In this document: one piece after another, positions 1-11,369 of the stretch | Numbering within the stretch: the first letter of the stretch is position 1 | Layout: the number at the start of each line of letters is the position of its first letter | NCBI GenBank assembly: GCA_030704615.1 | Contig: CM060732.1 | Location: 60,617,053-60,681,052, forward strand | DNA: 64,000 nucleotides | Origin: Takakia lepidozioides | Taxonomy: Eukaryota; Streptophyta; Takakiopsida; Takakiales; Takakiaceae | Direction of reading: 5' to 3' | Program-made: the position numbers and the translations under genes | Notes under the pieces: model-generated | The model's database searches: none | Seen by the model: the letters and a program-made list of their open reading frames with translations, nothing else | Told to the model about the DNA's origin: nothing

Positions 1-1412
1 CCTGAGCTGTAGCCATGGCAGCGAGCCTCTGCTCTAGCTGCTGAAGCCGGTTGGCCATGCCTTGGTCAACACCCTGACCTCCGCGTCCTTGGCCACGTTG
101 AGCTTGCCCTTGGCCTGCACCTCGTGGCTGGCCACCTCGTCCTCTCTGGGCTGCTCCACCTCGCCCCCGGCCACCATTGTTCCCTTGGAACTGGCCTGGG
201 CGCAACTCAGGATGCAAACTATAACACTGGGCCTCTCCATGCCCGTGCTTGCCACAATGCCCACACTGCAACTGTGCAGGCTGTGCATGTGCCGACCCTT
301 TGCCTCCCTCTGGGCAATCCTTCTTGACATGGGGTCCTCCACATGTCCAGCACACCACATCCGCCCGTTGTTGGCCAGCAAATGAAGGGAGAGACCCCTG
401 CATTTGAGGTCCTCTCTGCCCTTCCCTGAGCTTCACCTGAGCCCCCTTGTTGCCTTGAGCACGTTGAGGTAGTTGTTGGCTAGGAGCACCACTACCCCGT
501 GGTGTCTCCTTAGCAAATCCCACCATGACCACTCATTCCTCCACCATGTTGAGCTCTATCCGCTCTGCCAGCAAAAACACATTTGCTAAGGTGGGTTGGG
601 CCGCTTGTAGGAGAGTTGCATCCCGCACCCTTCTCCTCAGCTCCTTGTCCAATATCCCATACCAGAATTGGACTGCCTGAGCTTCCGTAACCCCTTGGGT
701 TACATTTATCAAGCGCCTCATGCGAGTGAAAGCCTCCCTCAAGCTCTCGGTCGGCTTCCGTTGGAACTCTTGCAAGCTCCGCAACTTCTCTGTCCTCACC
801 CCTTGGTAGTTCCCTCTCAACTCTTCGAAGAACTCCACAACAGGGTTGAAGGCAGGCACGGGTGCTAGTGCTGGTGCGGTAGTGGCTTGGGTGGACGTCG
901 TAGCTACTGTACCACCAGTCCCACTGCTGCTTGCTGAAGCTGCCGGTGCAGCGGCAGGTGTAGCCACTGCCCTCGTGGCTCTAGTGCCCCTAGTGATGGA
1001 GACATAGTCGGGTGACCAGTACATCCTCCACTCCTCGATCTCAACCTCATGCCCCCGCCTGAACTCATGGTAATCATCCATAGGCGGCCCCTCAAGGTGC
1101 TGAAACAGCCCTTTCCATGCCATGAACGGCGTAAATAGTTGTGGATTGCGCATTTGCTGCAAATCACACCAACTATCAAACTCTTGGATAAAATCATCCA
1201 ACTCAATGGTGCCCACCGCCCCAGAGTACCTTCGTGGCCCCTTGGTAGCTCCATACATCTCCTCCATTGTGTCCCACAATAATGGCAAAGAAACAACTTG
1301 CACCGCCGGTATGAGCCCTCCTGATTTACAATCCGAATCAGAACCTTCCGTGGAAGACACAGGAGGTGAAGGTGGCCTAAACCGCACACCTCGTCTCGTG
1401 TACCCACTAGTA
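1..1412 (-). pseudogene. Ty3/gypsy-type Gag, copy 1 (runs off left edge)
   Basis: Read on the minus strand, one frame runs from the junction with the CACAGCC array near 1412 to the window edge, interrupted once by TGA at 533-535. Copy 2 at 33,970 has CGA there, so this is a CGA-to-TGA nonsense change. The first ~290 codons form a helical Gag-like domain (motifs WDTMEEMYG, TRMRRLINVTQG, ELRRRVRD) around an Ala/Thr-rich linker. Two zinc knuckles follow: CX2CX3HX4C at 314-352 and canonical CX2CX4HX4C at 224-265. A Gly/Arg/Gln-rich nucleic-acid-binding tail and a short heptad stretch (NRLQQLEQRLAAM) come next. Two knuckles identify it as the nucleocapsid part of an LTR-retrotransposon Gag, which packages element RNA. 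Homology with copy 2 begins at ACTAGT, exactly where the array starts, so the N-terminus has been replaced by repeat DNA. Confidence 0.85.
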
Positions 1413-3408
1413 GGCCACTGGGCACAGCCTGTCACAGCCCCTCACAGCTCGTCACAGCCTCAAAGGCCTCAGGCACAGCCTGTCACAGCCCCTCACAGCC
1501 GTCACAGCCCCAAAGGCCTCAGGCGCGGCCTGTCACAGCCCCTCACAACCCGTCATAGCCCCAAAGGCCATGGGCACGGCCTGTCACAGCCCCTCACAGC
1601 CCGTCACAGTCTCAAAGGCCTCAGGCACGGCCTGTCACAGCCCATCACAGCCCCAAAGGCCTCAGGCATGGCCTGTCACAGCCCGTCACAGCCCGTCACA
1701 GCCCCAAAGGCCTCAGGCGCGGCCTGACACAGCCCCTCACAGCCCGTCACAGCCCCAAAGGCCATGGGCACGGCCTGTCACAGCCCCTCACAGCCCATCA
1801 CAGCCTCAAAGGCCTTAGGCACGGCCTGTCACAGCCCCTCACAGCCCGTCACAGCCCCAAAGGCCATGGGCACGGCCTGTCACAGCCCCTCACAGCCCGT
1901 CACAGCCTCAAAGGCCTCAGGCACGGCCTGTCACAGCCCCTCACAGCCCGTCACAGCCCCAAAGGCCATGGGCACGGCTGTCACAGCCCCTCACAGCCCC
2001 TCACAGCCTCAAAGGCCTCAGGCACGGCCTGTCACAGCCCATCACAACCCCAAAGGCCTCAGGCACGGCCTATCACAGCCCCTCACAGCCCGTCACAGCC
2101 CCAAAGGCCTCAGGCGCGGCCTGTCACAGCCCCTCACAGCCCGTCACAGCCCCAAAGGCCATGCGCACGGCCTGTCACAGCCCCTCACAGCCCGTCACAG
2201 CCTCAAAGGCCTCAGGCACGGCCTGTCACAGCCCCTCACAGCCCCTCACAGCCCCAAAGGCCATGGGCACGGCCTGTCACAGCCCCTCACAGCCCGTCAC
2301 AGCCTCAAAGGCCTCAGGCAGGGCCTGTCACAGCCCCTCACAGCCCCTCATAGCCCCAAAGGCCTCAGGCAGGGCCTGTCACAGCCCCTCACAGCCCGTC
2401 ACAGCCCCAAAGGCCTCAGGCACGGCCTGTCACAGCCCCTCACAGCCCGTCACAGCCCCAAAGGCCTCAGGCACGGCCTGTCACAGCCCCTCTCAGCCCG
2501 TCACAGCCCCAAAGGCCTCGGGCACGGCCTGTCACAGCCCCTCTCAGCCCGTCACAGCCGCAAAGGCCTCGGGCACGGCCTGTCACAGCCCCTCACAGCC
2601 CGTCACAGCCGCAAAGGCCTCGGGCACGGCCTGTCACAGCCCCTCACAGCCCGTCACAGCCGCAAAGGCCTCAGGCACGGCCTGTCACAGCCCCTCACAG
2701 CCCATCACAGCCCCAAAGGCCATGGGCACAGCCTATCATAGCCTGTCACAGCCCCACAGGCCTCAGGGCACAGCCTGTCACAGCCCCGCACAGCCCGTCA
2801 CAGCCCCAAAGGCCACTGGGCACAGCCTGTCACAGCCTGACACAGCCCGTCACAGCCCCACAGGGCACAGGGCACAGCCTGTCACAGCCCATCACAGCCC
2901 ATCACAGCCTCAAAGGCCTCAGGCACGGCCTGTCACAGCCCCTCACAGCCCATCACAGCCCCAAAGGCCATGGGCACAGCCTGTCATAGCCCGTCACAGC
3001 CCCACAGGCCTCAGGGCACAGCCTGTCACAGCCCCGCACAGCCCGTCACAGCCCCAAAAGGCCACTGGGCACAGCCCGTCACAGCCCCAAAGGCCACTGG
3101 GCACAGCCTGTCACAGCCTGACACAGCCCGTCACAGCCCCTCACAGCCCATCACAGCCCCAAAGGCCATGGGCACAGCCTGTCACAGCCCGTCACAGCCC
3201 CACAGGCCTCAGGGCACAGCCTGTCACAGCCCCGCACAGCCCGTCACAGCCCCAAAGGCCACTGGGCACAGCCTGTCATAGCCTGACACAGCCCGTCACA
3301 GCCCCACAGGGCACAGGGCACAGCCGGTCACAGCTTGCCACAGCCTGTCACAGCCCGTCACAGCCCGTCACAGCTTGCCACAGCCTGTCACAGCCCCACA
3401 CATGGCCG
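1412..3408. repeat. CACAGCC tandem array 1 (51-bp unit, 10-bp subunits)
   Basis: About 2 kb of tandem repeats. The basic subunit is the 10-mer TCACAGCCC(C/G). Higher-order units of about 51 bp consist of three such 10-mers, a spacer like AAAGGCCTCAGG, and CACGGCCTG. From about 2740 the order becomes less regular, with CACAGGCCTCAGGGCACAGCC blocks. Because 51 is a multiple of three and the unit lacks stops, long reading frames appear in it (17-residue periodicity, GTACHSPSQPVTAPKAS). No domain or codon signal supports them as genes. The array sits between Gag copy 1 and LTR-like segment A. Confidence 0.95.
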
Positions 3409-5258
3409 CTCTGGCAGTTTAGCCATTTCTCCAAGGGGTTTAGCCACGCCAAGCTAGGGTTTGTGTCTCTTGGACTCTAGGCTTCTTTCCACCGAGCTAT
3501 GGTGGCTGTGAGGAAATCAGCAAGGTATCCTTGCTCTTTCGGCTCCCACACACCACCATAGTAGCCCTAAGCCATGAGGTGGTTGCCACAAACCAAGCCT
3601 TCTTTCTCACTTAGCCTACCCAAACACGCCACTAAACTCAATGGCAAACAACCAAGCCCTGCTGGTTCCCAGCCCTTGTGAGCACTCATTCAAGCACTCT
3701 CCTTGGCCATAGCATCTGTCTTAGAGCCTCTTCCAGCCCCCTACACCTGCTGCTTCAAGAGTTGCGCTCCCTTCAAGCTTGAAGTTGAAACCCCAACTCA
3801 CATAGGCCCTACAAGTGCTTTTCTTTCACTCCAAGTGGAAACCAGCCCTAGACCTTCCGTTCTAGCTCTCTAAAGCTTGAAAACAAGAGCCTCAATGGGC
3901 TGAAGGCATGCTCCACACATGCCCCACTCTCACCATAAAAGAATCAGCTCCTTTGCTTCATTTCTTGCACCACAAACCTGAAAATACAAGCTTCAGCATG
4001 CTGAAAGCATGCTCCACATGCCCTACAGGGAAACCAGCCCCTTCCTTCCTTTCTTGCACTCCCACACCTGAAAGTGCAAGCCTTCACCAGGCTGATAGCA
4101 TGCTCCACACATGCATTGCCCTCACATAAGGGAAGTCAGCCCTTCCCTCTTCCTTGCTTGTCCTCCAAGCTTGAAGATGGAAGCTTCAATGAGCTGAATA
4201 CATGCTCCACACATGCAACCTCTTCACACAAGAGATATCAGCCCCCTATCTTGGCTCCTTGGCTCCTTGATGCTCTCTAAGACAAGACTAAGAACTCCAT
4301 AGCCTTTGCCAAGCTCCTGAAACCCTAAGGCTTACATTTCCAGCCACAAGACACTTCTCTTGTGGTGCAAGAGCTCTTCTTCCAAGCTCTGTAACCCTAG
4401 GTGCACATTCCATGGCCTTGCCGCACCTCTTAGCTCCTGTTCCAGCCCTGCTCTCGCCATGACAAGAGCCCTCTCAATGCTGAAGCTCGAGATTGAAACC
4501 CAATCTCACCATACTCCACAAAGTGCACTGATTTGCCCCAAGCCAAATCAGCCCTTTCGCTTGGTCTTGCAATCCTTCACACAATGACAGCTCGCATTCC
4601 CAAGTCCAGTTCTCAGCTTTGCCACCAAAGCCACTATAACCTGCTCTTGACTGGTCCTCTTCCCAATCGTGCTTGCTCATGCATGTACACAATCTGAAAC
4701 CATCAAGGTGCTCTGGAATTACCTACAGTATGGTGCTTTCATCTCTGAAGCTGAAGATCGAATGCCAAGGTTTACCACCTCGTAACCCACATCGCCTCCG
4801 CTTCTAACAACCAAGAGCTCCACGGTGCTCCTTGCATAACAACTTGGTTTCTCTCATTCTCAAGCAAAAACCACAAGTGCTACAACTAACTCGTATCTAG
4901 CACTCATAGATACGAGCTCATCTTTCTCGAGTGATAAAGAGGAAGAATACAAGCACAAGCTCATGCGAGCTCACAAAGCTGAAGCATAAACTCATGCATA
5001 TATAACCTCATCACTCAAATACAAGTCAAGCCAAGTGCACCCCACGCCATGGGGAATCCACACTACGGCGCCATAGCTAGGCGCGGTGAGGCTCAACTCG
5101 AGAAAGATGAGCCTCATGCGCTTGCCGTGAAGATAACCACTCCAGGGCCTAAATCTGCCTTGACCCCTGGATTGACACTTGGGCCAATCCCAAATGTCAA
5201 TATGTAAAAGCTAGCTATTTCCTAGCTAGTTTCACACTAGTGGTAAAATAACTTGACA
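3405..5258 (-). mobile_element. LTR-like segment A
   Basis: This segment is an inverted copy of segment B (21,922-23,015). Both begin TGTCAAGTTATTT (here on the minus strand from 5258) and contain GTGTGAAACTAGCTAGG just inside. They share the blocks at 5040-5230, 4650-4900 and 3408-3890, and both end at a CACAGCC array. A 5'-TG start and the order segment, array, Gag in the same orientation suggest it is the 5' LTR plus leader of the Gag copy 1 element. A is about 750 bp longer than B because it contains 3894-4650. The far LTR border and target-site duplication could not be fixed, so the LTR assignment is inference. Confidence 0.6.
3890..4262. repeat. Four imperfect ~100-bp tandem repeats inside segment A
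   Basis: The phrase CATGCTCCACA(CA)TGC recurs at 3908, 4008, 4099 and 4201, each followed by a CAGCCCCTTCC-like block and a GCTTGAA/CCTGAAA block. Spacings are 100, 91 and 102 bp. Segment B lacks this block and joins the sequences matching A 3893 and A 4650 directly, so the block is an expansion in A or a deletion in B. Confidence 0.7.
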
Positions 5259-5471
5259 CCTCAGTCATAACTTTCAGTCGTGTAGTCATATTTGTTATGA
5301 CTACATCACCAAACCCTGCATCACCCTCAGTGACGACCATGACTTCGCACTTATCACTCCGTAGTCATGGTAGAACTGACTTCGTGTTTGTCACTGCAGA
5401 GTGAGGTAGTCATAACAACACTTATCACTGCTATTCATAGTCATAAAAACGTTAATCTGTACTAGTGTTGG
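5259..5471 (+). mobile_element. CACTA-like element terminus 1
   Basis: The stretch ends in CTGTACTAGTG, whose complement CACTAGTACAGATT resembles a CACTA (En/Spm) terminal inverted repeat. It has six copies of a subterminal motif around AGTCATAAC or its complement GTTATGACTAC, at 5262, 5282, 5297, 5362, 5407 and 5437. Dense subterminal repeats are typical of CACTA ends. A second end of the same type is at 8140-8657. No matching 5' end or transposase was recognised. Confidence 0.5.
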
Positions 5472-5544
5472 CCCTGAGATGCATATTGAATTTTGTAAGT
5501 TAGCTCATTGCTCATTGATAAGTAGGGTTGGGGGTGTTTGCTGG

Positions 5545-7485
5545 AACAATTCTAGGCTGTCATTGTCAGCTGCTAGCAGGAAGGCAAGGATGTATGCATG
5601 ATTTTGTGTAGAGGCATAGATAGCTGAAGGAGCAGGGATAGAGTGTGGGCCTAGATTCGTCCAAGAGGGCCGGATTTCAAGCTCCATTATTTCAGTGTCA
5701 TCCATTCAGCCAGGGATTTCTTGGTGACATTGCCAAGGCTTTACTCGCCACACGATGCTTGTAAAGCTTCCTTAGCTTGAATGCTGATTATGCTTGAATT
5801 ATTAGGTTTGTAAAGCCAGTTTTGAAATTTTCATAGTAATCAGCTCTCTTGAAAATCTGTAGGTTGCAAGCCATTTACAGCGGGCCGTGGGTGGACTAGA
5901 AGACAACCATTGAAAATCTTGGTGCGTTAATACCAATGGAGAGCAGTGTAAGCTTCATATGCCCTTTTGGTGCTAGTTATCTTCATGTATGGTATTGTTG
6001 AACACCAACAATCTTTTGGTGAGATTATGTCTTGGTGCACGTGTCTGATAAAGAAAAACGGTAATGTTTGTTCTGAAACTTGAAGGCGTGAAATGATTCA
6101 ACACAGCAAGAGCATTACGCGTGTCACAGTACAAGTTGTAAGAAAGCGAGAGATACATAGTTATACAGTCAAACAGACAACTATCAGTTTCTGTGGAATC
6201 TCTTGCCAATGGCAGGATGGGTTGGGAACAGCCAAGTCAAGAGGTGAATGCCTGTCAAATTACCACATGTCCTTCTGAACACTGCCCCTGCCCTGGTGGA
6301 CATGTATGCCAAATGTGGGTGCATTGAGGATGCCAAGGGAGTGTTCAACACTGTGGCTGAACGAGATGTGGTGTCGTGGAGTGCGATGCTTGCAGGGTAT
6401 GCACAGCTGGGGTGCGGGATGGAGGCTCCAACCTTTGAGCAAATGATGGGGGAAGAGGTGAAGGCCGCCAACATAAGGTTTGTGTGCCTTTGCAGTGCGT
6501 CTGGCAGCCCTGGAAAAGAGCAAAGAGATCCCTGGTGACATCATCAAATCTGCAATTGTACCAGATGTCATCTTGAACATTGCTCTGGTGGCCATGTATG
6601 CTAAATGTGAGAGCATTGAGGATGCCAAGGGAGTGTTCAACACTATGGCTGAACTAGATGTGGTGTCGTGGAATGCGATGCTTGCAGGGTGTGCAGAGCA
6701 GGAGCGAGGGATGGGGCTTTGGACACCTGAAAACAAATGATGGGGAAAGGGGTGAAGGTACCTTCTTCAACATATTTCACCATGTTTTCCCTGCTAGTGT
6801 TTGCTTTGAAAATTCTAGGCTGTCATTGTCAGCTGCTAGCAGCAAGGCGTGGATGTATGCATGATTTGTGCAGAGGAATGGATAGTTGAAGGAGCAGGGA
6901 TTTCGTGTGGGTCCAAATTCATCCAAGAGGGCCAGATTTCAAGCACAAGATTACCTGTGATTCCCTGTGGATCAATAGCTACAAGAAAGCTGCATGGGTA
7001 GATGGTCAACTGGCAGCAGCGGCACAAGTGATAAAATCAGGCACTGCTAATGAAGGCATCTTCTTCAACACATTTTACCCTGTTTTTCCCTCTTATCAGA
7101 ATCGGCCCTAAATTTCCATGTTCAATTCTGCAAGTTAGCTGGTTGAGTGAATCTAGTTTTGAGTGACTTTGACATGATACTGCCACTGTGACAACAAGAA
7201 AGTGTCAAAAAACAGGTAACAGAGATGAGGAGAAGCTGTGGAATGAATACATATCTGAGCCCAGTCACTGATGGGTCAACCGGGGTAGAAAGGTGAATGC
7301 TTGCTACATTTCAGAGGGTAGCAGACGCAATTCAGCATATGAACTTGTGTGCTACGCTGAGTTGGGTGTTTCCTAGAACAAATGTAGGCTGTCATTGTCA
7401 GCTGCTAGCAGTAAGGCAAGGATGAATGCTTGATTTGTGCAGAGGCATGGATAGATGAAGGAAGAGAGATAGAGTGTGGGTGACG
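5545..7485. repeat. Three dispersed copies of a ~100-135-bp repeat
   Basis: The sequence TAGGCTGTCATTGTCAGCTG followed by CTAGCAG, then GGATG.ATGC and GTGCAGAGG.ATGGATAG, occurs at 5550-5685, 6815-6950 and 7385-7485. The first two copies continue into CATCCAAGAGGGCC and ATTTCAAGC. A further shared block (CTTCTTCAACA..TTTCACC..GTTTTCCCT) precedes the second copy at 6765 and recurs at 7055. The copies flank the PPR fragment and look like a decayed tandem duplication of its surroundings. Confidence 0.75.
6248..6745 (+). pseudogene. PPR protein fragment, two degenerate motif sets
   Basis: Two PPR blocks lie in different frames. The first (6260-6440) contains LVDMYAKCGCIEDAKGVFN and DVVSWSAMLAGYAQLGCG. 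The second (6500-6700) contains DIIKSAIVPDVILNIAL, MYAKCESIEDAKGVFN and DVVSWNAMLAGCAEQ. These match the P-L-S motif series of the intact gene at 59.8 kb ([37 protein letters not shown]). No start codon, no E/DYW tail and a frame change between the blocks mark it as a relic. PPR proteins bind organellar RNA, but this fragment should have no function. Confidence 0.85.
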
Positions 7486-8139
7486 CAGGGTGCTGGGCAA
7501 TGGGCTAGACGTCTTTGTATAAACGTGAGTGACCTTCATATCCTCCTGGCTCTCATTTTTAGTGCATGTTTCTTTGTGAAGTATCTGACGACTTCGCCAA
7601 CACACACCAACCTTTTTGCTTTGGTTTGTTTACGAGTCTATGGGATAGAAGTTACCATAAACAACATTGGCATTGGTTTTTCATATATGGTATTAGATAA
7701 TTCTCTTAACTGTTTCCGCCTTGGCAGGTTGCTCAGTGACCTTCCCTGGACGCTTTGGAGTATAGCGAGTGAGTGTCTCACAATGCAATGTTGGTTGGTG
7801 CATCTTATGCAAGAACTTGGAAAACAAACAGACGTCCTTGCTGTAGTAATTCTTAAAGCCATGCAAGCCTTAGTTTTTGATGGGTTGCAGATTGATGGAA
7901 TACATGAGTAGTTAGAAGATTCTGGGTGAACACTTTTCAAAGTGTTATAGTTAGACAATATAATTCACATGAGAACATGTGACTATTTTATGTATTTTTA
8001 GATTGCGACAAAAACGATATGATAAATAGATTGGTAAATAGAGATGGTGTACAATCTCTTGGTTTTGCTCAGCTTGTTGGAGTTATGTCTTGCTGCCTTG
8101 TTCCTTTGTATTATATATTATATTTCATTGTTGTAATAG
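7486..8139. other. Spacer without recognisable gene
   Basis: Short open frames only, none with a recognisable motif. Moderately AT-rich, ending in the CACTA-like terminal region. Confidence 0.5.
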
Positions 8140-8657
8140 ACATGTACATGACTGCTATCATAGTCATAATAATGACTACATCTATTTTCACTCTCCAATA
8201 GTACTACACCACGTGGCAGAAATACAAATATGTAAAAAAATTACAATACACCCAAACAAACACCCATCATGACACATGTCAATCTGCTGAGGGACCACGT
8301 GTAAGAACTGCAACGCGCCACGTGTTGCAACCGGATTAGCACGCTCATAGTCATAGTTCGCAGTCATGGAGAGCGAACATTCTGCCACGTGTCATTTCCT
8401 GTATCGAGCACATGTCATTCTTGCACAACCGCTGACATGGACTACACTGTCCGTTCAGTCATTCAGTAAAGCTAGCGTGTATGACTACCCCCACAGCTGC
8501 TCAGGCGCCACGTCACAGCCAGCCTGGAGAGTCATATCTGCCATGTCACAACTGACTAGGCTTTTACGTCTTTAGAGTCAGGAAGTCGTAAATGGCTTCC
8601 ATAACTGCATTTGCAGTCATAACACAGAGACGTAAAAGTCGCAATCTGTTGTAGTGA
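8140..8657 (+). mobile_element. CACTA-like element terminus 2
   Basis: It ends in AATCTGTTGTAGTG, whose complement CACTACAACAGATTGCG shares CACTA and ACAGATT with the end at 5471, in the same orientation. ATAGTCAT, GCAGTCATAAC, AATGACTAC and related motifs recur at 8159, 8171, 8347, 8361, 8529 and 8610. Repeated CCACGTG blocks (8211, 8296, 8318, 8393) are also present. Probably the 3' end of a non-autonomous or decayed CACTA-like element. Confidence 0.5.
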
Positions 8658-8659
8658 AC

Positions 8660-10527
8660 ATTCCCCGAGAAAGTTGCACATGCTCGGAATTTCTTCGAGC
8701 TGAGGGGGAGACCGAAAAAGTACAACGATCACATAACAAAGTTGGAGACTAGACAATGGAATGTAAATAATTCATTGTGTTTTTTGTTCCTTTTACTAGA
8801 AAACCAAAATATTTTCAAGCTCGGATTTAATGTGACAAACGGAAAGTTCCATCATTCAAATATTCGATTTGCTGAAGTCTTATGTAATGTCTGTTGTTTC
8901 GTAATGAGGTGTTTCTCCACTTGGAACAATTTTGCAAATGTGCTGATAAAATACTTGAAAAACCATATGACCATGAAAACTTGATGTTTCGGATGACGCA
9001 TGCAAAAGATTTCATGGTCTTCTGGTATTTCATTTGTGGAACTGTTCCTAGTGGAGAACATGAACATATTGGATAAATTTGACTTGGAGGAGCACCGCAT
9101 CACGAAGCAGGAGACACTACGGAAAGAGCTTCAAATTACAAGGCACGACAGGATGGACGGAAATGAATTGACAATCGAATCATCCTTTGGAGTATAGTAT
9201 AATTGACATGATAGTTGTAACTTTTGTTTCATCTCAAAAATCAAATATCAAATATCGAGTGAAATGTCTAATTTTGGCCCTGATCATTTTCACGGGAATT
9301 TATGCAAGCATGTCAACTCATACTGGAGATGAGTAGCGTGGAGAAGGCCATGGTTCTAGATCTCTGTGACGAAGACGTATGGAACCTCTGGGAGGAAGTG
9401 TTCAAACAGTGGGAGTAAGGAAAGCTTATTGATAGTTTCGGGATTCAGTGCAAGGGTGAACAACTACCGCTGAATAAAACCGCTATCGCGAAACTGCAAG
9501 GACTTAATAGCAGGCAGTTGAAAAGAGTGGCGGAGAAAATCCTGAACAGGAACATTTACATTCGGGGAACGAAATTCAAATGCGCGGACAAATCCAAAAA
9601 TACAATGAGCGCGTATATTGACCAAATGAAATTGCGACGGTTTATTATCGACAATGTAATGGAAGTCTTAGGATGGCCTCGGAGGAGCAAACAGAACCCG
9701 GAACCGTACACCAAAGTGAAATGGTGTGATGTGAAAAAAAAATACAACTTCAACAAAGCTGAGTTTGAAACTTTTCAAGATCGGCTCGGGAATGACTACA
9801 TTGTAAGCAAACAGAAGATGAATATGGAGACGTAGCCAATGACTTCTGCCTTCAAAAAGTATGTCTTGTTGTGCAAGCAGATCTTTGAGGATAACCAAAA
9901 CGTCCTGGCGATTCTACGTACGAGCTTCAGGTCCCATTACACACAGCTGGGGGGGAAACCAAAAATTTGTTGATGCCAGATCACTGTTGGGACTTGCGCC
10001 GAAGAAACGGTTTGACGACATATCGATGGTGTTCGTCAATACAGTTTGTGATGATGACTCTGTTGTCTTCGAGGCAAAGGACTACTCCAATATCCTAGAT
10101 GCTTTTGTGGCTAGGAAGCTCATGTCCAGTGCTTTTGTGTAACTTTTCTCGACACAAGAATCATCGGGAAATCTTGTGGCATACATCCGGAATGGTCCTG
10201 GATCAAAGTCGTTTAATATCCGACAAGGTTATTACATTCCCTGCGAGTTTGAATCACCTTACAAGAGCTGCACGACTATATTCTCCCGGACGGTCCTCTG
10301 CCTCGACTACGTATTTCGGGCAACAGCTGAGGAGATGGTGAATCCGGACGATCACATTCAAACTGTTTTGTTAACGCCGGACCCAATTAATCCCGTTATC
10401 CAAGGACCAGATGTAGACCCGACCTCGCAGGAGAAGGAGTGCAGGACTTACACTCATGAGCTGACGGCAGACACCTACGATTACATGGTCTTTTTTTTTG
10501 CAGGGACGGGATGTCTTGTGTGAATGT
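8660..10527 (+). pseudogene. Decayed unrecognised coding region
   Basis: A series of plus-strand frames reads like protein but is broken by frameshifts and stops. Pieces include 8894-9076 (LEQFCKCADKILEKPYDHEN), 9330-9835 (SSVEKAMVLDLCDEDVWNLW, a TAG/TAA-type break at 9416, then LNSRQLKRVAEKILNRN), 9850-10,140 (FVDARSLLGLAPKKRFDDIS) and 10,170-10,523 (AYIRNGPGSKSFNIRQGYYI). The pieces have charged, non-repetitive composition and follow each other in order, which suggests one former gene of perhaps 500-600 codons. I recognise no family. Its position directly after a CACTA-like terminus allows a transposon-encoded protein, but no transposase motif was found. Confidence 0.45.
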
Positions 10528-11369
10528 TTTTGGAGGAGTGGCAATGACATACATTTTGCTTGTAAGGGGATTCTGCTTCATTTTGGAATTTTCTGTGGTT
10601 GCAGTTTGCCCGATTGTAGTGTGAATATGGAGGGAGTAACATTGAAATTTTTGTTGTTACTATTCAGTCTCTTCATTTCTACAAGACAGGGGCTCTGATA
10701 CCAATGGGAAGGAAGTTGAGCTATCCTTGTGAGTTTATTTCATCCATGTTTATCATCCCAACGATGGCGGAGTACATCCATACTTACCAGTATATTTTAA
10801 GAGTTGAGAAATGAATGTTACGCCGGGATGGAAGTAGGTAAGCTATGAAAACAGTGGATTTTTCGTCCGGTGGATGAATGAAGTTCATCCATGCTGTAGG
10901 AACATCATGGGAACATTGGGGAACGCTCGACCAGGATGTAGCCTAAGTACCTATGAATTTTGATCCATCAGATGAACGTGGTTCATCCATGATTTATCAT
11001 CCATGAGGATGAGCGTATGGCCGGGTGTGTTTTTCATCCGGGAGATGAATGAACTTCATTTGTGTGCGATGGCGGGGAATGCCCTACGGGATGCTATGCG
11101 CAGAAGAAGAACGAGCAAGAGAGGGTGTAGCAGGGAGCGTAAGTAGGAAAACGCTTGGTGGATTCTGCTTGAGGGGCTGTGGAATGAGCAAGGATTGATT
11201 GTAGAGGGAACAGCGCGTTCTGCAACCTTTCCAGGTAGAAATATGTTTTATTCGAAAGTCCAGAACAAAGGAAATGGAAAAAACATTTGGATTATTCCAC
11301 TCACAAGTATGTATAATTACAATATTGTCATATTCTATTTTGGAGTGTGTACAAATAAAAATTCACTAA
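10528..11369. other. Spacer with TTCATCC/GGATGAA motifs and a PBS-like 12-mer
   Basis: No gene seen. Between 10,740 and 11,060 the words TTCATCC and GATGAATGAA(G/C)TTCAT recur at least seven times, and similar words reappear at 37,440-37,570. The minus strand of 10,692-10,703 reads TGGTATCAGAGC, identical to the primer-binding site used by many plant retrotransposons (initiator tRNA-Met), preceded by CCAT. No retrotransposon ORF follows it on the minus strand, so it may be chance or a scrap. Confidence 0.4.

Noticed and set aside
28-385. Plus-strand frames opposite the Gag zinc-knuckle region
   Set aside because: They are antisense shadows of the minus-strand Gag frame.
1412-3408. CRISPR-like array
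   Set aside because: There are no unique spacers; subunits are directly tandem, variable and eukaryotic retroelement-associated.
1570-3480. Long open frames (up to 439 codons) in the CACAGCC array
   Set aside because: They follow from a 51-bp stop-free unit; the translated repeat changes frame with unit length and has no domain or conserved start.
10692-10703. Primer-binding site of a full retrotransposon
   Set aside because: The 12-mer is perfect, but no LTR pair or minus-strand gag/pol follows.
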